46,527 nt of DNA, from assembly GCA_025361065.1 (NCBI GenBank), contig JANYAY010000127.1, forward strand, positions 1 through 46,527. The letters run 5' to 3'. Below are positions 44,911-46,527 of the stretch, piece after piece. Position numbers and translations under genes: made by a program. The notes below the pieces were generated by a model that was not told the DNA's origin, did no database searches, and saw only the letters and a list, made by a program, of their open reading frames with translations. The DNA is from Deltaproteobacteria bacterium (lineage in GTDB: Bacteria > Desulfobacterota > Syntrophia > Syntrophales > Smithellaceae). Position 1 is the first letter of the stretch. Every line of letters begins with the position of its first letter.

Positions 44911-46341
44911 CTAAAAGTAAGCGCCAATGCTTAATGTATATGTTTCCTTGCTAAAATCGTACAATCCTGCCGATGAGTAATTATCAATATAATTAATGGC
45001 AAACGATGCAAAGAAATTCTTATAAAAGTTCTGATTAATAACTGCCGTGACCATATTACGCCGGTCGTACCGGTAACTGTCGAAGAGAGGGGGAATCTCC
45101 TTATATTCTTTCACTGACCACTGGTAGCGCAAAAAGATTTCCGTCTGGGTTGGGAAGCGCGTAAAATAGGATATTGCGTAAAATTGGCCGTCATAGGAAA
45201 ATTGCCGGGCATTGGCTGAAGAATCCTCATAGGCAGCGCTCAAGGAAATGATATGTTTGCGGTTGCCGAAGTAGAAGCTGGGGCTGATTTCATATCTCCT
45301 CGTATCATTGTCGTAAGACTCATTTTCCGTGTAGTTAAATCGCTCCCGTGCATAACGAAAACTTCCTTTCAGACTGAAGTTGCTGCCAAAAAAATGTTCG
45401 TAGCTGGGGTCAATATGAAAAATGCCGGAAAGCTGTTCACTTCCATATTCCTGATAAGAATAGCCAAAGGGAACTTTGAGAATATCCTGCCGACCCGCCC
45501 ACCAGGGACCGGTACTAAGATCCGTAAGAAAGTAGTTAAACTTGCCATATTGAAAATAAGCAGAGTTATAGACATCGAGAGTCGAATTCCACAGGACCCC
45601 TTTTTCTTTGGAAATGTTATAGAGGACATTGCCGCTGAAATTGGTGATAGAGGCATAATCCGCCAATTTTTTTTGTTCATCCGTGAGAGGGATTGTTCCA
45701 CCTAAGACACTGATAGAACTATCATTTGGCCCCGCACTGATGTTGGTATCGTACATGATTCCTTGCGAAAACCGCACATTCCACGCGACCTTTCTTGTTG
45801 CCTCGTCTATAGCTGCAAGCAGCTTATCAACATTTTTCAGGACTGCTTCCGGTGGACGGGCGGCTTTAACGGCTGCCAACTCCTTTTTTGCCTCTTCATA
45901 ACGCTGCATCTGAAAATAGGTGGCGGCAAGTTCCAGCCGTACCCGGTGTAAATTAGGATTAACCTCCAGCATGCCCTTAAACTTCTTAATGGCCAGTTCC
46001 ATATTTCCCGTTTTCATGGCACTTGTGCCGACCCACCACATCACATCCATAGTTTCCACAGTGGATGCAATCTGGTTGAATATAGGCAGTGCCCGTCCGT
46101 ATTGACCGTCGTAATAGAGGGTGAGTGCTTCAGCGACCTTGCTGTCGAGTGCCTCTATTTCTTCCGGCTTCATTTTGCTGAGCTTCTCTACGGCCTTTTT
46201 GTTCGGGTCGTACTTTTCATCCCGGAAGTTGTCATCCGCCGTGGTCTGGTCTGCGGGTTGAGCAAATGACGGGGAAAATAAGACAAGGATAAAGAAAATT
46301 AGGAAAACACCAGTAAAGCGAAAAAAATATTTTGTATTCAT
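44911..46341 (-). CDS. Slam/DUF560-like outer-membrane translocator (TPR + beta-barrel), type XI secretion
   Basis: A 476-aa protein with a signal peptide (about 1-27, ending SFAQPA). Periplasmic helical domain with TPR-like repeats (about 65-185), including HRVRLELAATYFQMQRYEEA and the EAVLKNVDKLLAAID segment typical of DUF560/Slam N-domains. From about 190 the barrel begins (VAWNVRFSQGIMYDTNISAG, like the W...DSNVN block of Slam) and runs to the beta-signal YTLSIGAYF. Slam proteins export or flip TbpB-like cargo across the outer membrane. The cargo-like gene follows 15 bases downstream. GGGAG lies 7 bases before ATG. Assignment is by motif and layout, so DUF560 versus another TPR-barrel family should be tested. 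Confidence 0.72.
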   Translation of the reverse strand: MNTKYFFRFTGVFLIFFILVLFSPSFAQPADQTTADDNFRDEKYDPNKKAVEKLSKMKPEEIEALDSKVAEALTLYYDGQYGRALPIFNQIASTVETMDVMWWVGTSAMKTGNMELAIKKFKGMLEVNPNLHRVRLELAATYFQMQRYEEAKKELAAVKAARPPEAVLKNVDKLLAAIDEATRKVAWNVRFSQGIMYDTNISAGPNDSSISVLGGTIPLTDEQKKLADYASITNFSGNVLYNISKEKGVLWNSTLDVYNSAYFQYGKFNYFLTDLSTGPWWAGRQDILKVPFGYSYQEYGSEQLSGIFHIDPSYEHFFGSNFSLKGSFRYARERFNYTENESYDNDTRRYEISPSFYFGNRKHIISLSAAYEDSSANARQFSYDGQFYAISYFTRFPTQTEIFLRYQWSVKEYKEIPPLFDSYRYDRRNMVTAVINQNFYKNFFASFAINYIDNYSSAGLYDFSKETYTLSIGAYF

Positions 46342-46527
46342 GTTTGTACTCCCAATGTTAATACTGAATACTAATTGATTAAAGTAAAAAAATATTGAGC
46401 CGACACGTACTTAAATGAATAATTAAAATAATTTTTTTAGTCAAGAGATATTACCAAAATATGAATAATATTGTTTTAGTAGATGGCATCAGTTCTGAAC
46501 AGCCAGGAAATTTCCAATAAAAAATAA
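46342..46527. other. AT-rich upstream region of the T11SS-like operon
   Basis: 186 bases to the window end, no gene seen. Contains the SD and probably the promoter of the minus-strand operon; no boxes are convincing enough to call. Confidence 0.4.

Overview
The window looks like a chromosomal segment of a strictly anaerobic deltaproteobacterium, most likely of the Syntrophales (Syntrophus/Smithella type). This is inferred from the mix of genes (a TIGR03960-type B12-binding radical SAM protein fused to DUF2344, OFA-type MFS carrier, MJ0042 zinc-ribbon protein, many short intergenic palindromic repeats, a probable selenoprotein) and moderate GC; no marker gene fixes the species. Most of the window is core genome with small accessory insertions.

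Left part (1-7.5 kb): a Spy/CpxP-like periplasmic protein with its own terminator; a four-gene envelope operon (LolD-like ATPase, FtsX/LolC-like permease, LolA-like periplasmic protein, outer-membrane beta-barrel) followed by a ChrA-type transporter; then a FrnE/DsbA-like thiol oxidoreductase whose first active-site cysteine codon is TGA, with a SECIS-like hairpin just downstream, i.e. a probable selenoprotein that ordinary gene calling would truncate; then ppnP.

Middle (7.6-25.5 kb): an exported TPR-CHAT protein divergent from radA; groES-groEL with promoter and terminator; an OFA-type MFS carrier; a Ski2-like helicase; then an accessory patch (17.2-19.25 kb) with a 127-bp MITE-like element and three copies of a 30-bp repeat, the outer two exactly inverted, around a GIY-YIG nuclease, a HEPN-like protein and an unrecognised 169-aa protein. 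After this come uvrB, an Fe-S (QueG/dehalogenase-like) protein, uvrC, mntP and ogt.

Right part (25.5-46.5 kb): lemA and an M48 protease; the rplU-rpmA-obg-proB cluster, interrupted by a terminator and three tandem hairpins that covary with one another; the radical SAM/DUF2344 protein; purU, a cysteine-rich protein, hpt and an MJ0042-finger membrane protein; a glycan cluster (TMTC-like glycosyltransferase, GT4, methyltransferase, GT2); and finally a two-gene operon that looks like a type XI (Slam/DUF560) secretion pair: a TPR plus beta-barrel translocator and an exported cargo carrying a FecR domain, a low-complexity linker with a ten-proline run, and a TbpB-like C-terminal barrel motif.

Main leads: the UGA-encoded FrnE, the FecR-TbpB-like T11SS pair, the covarying hairpins before obg, and the repeat-bracketed GIY-YIG/HEPN segment.
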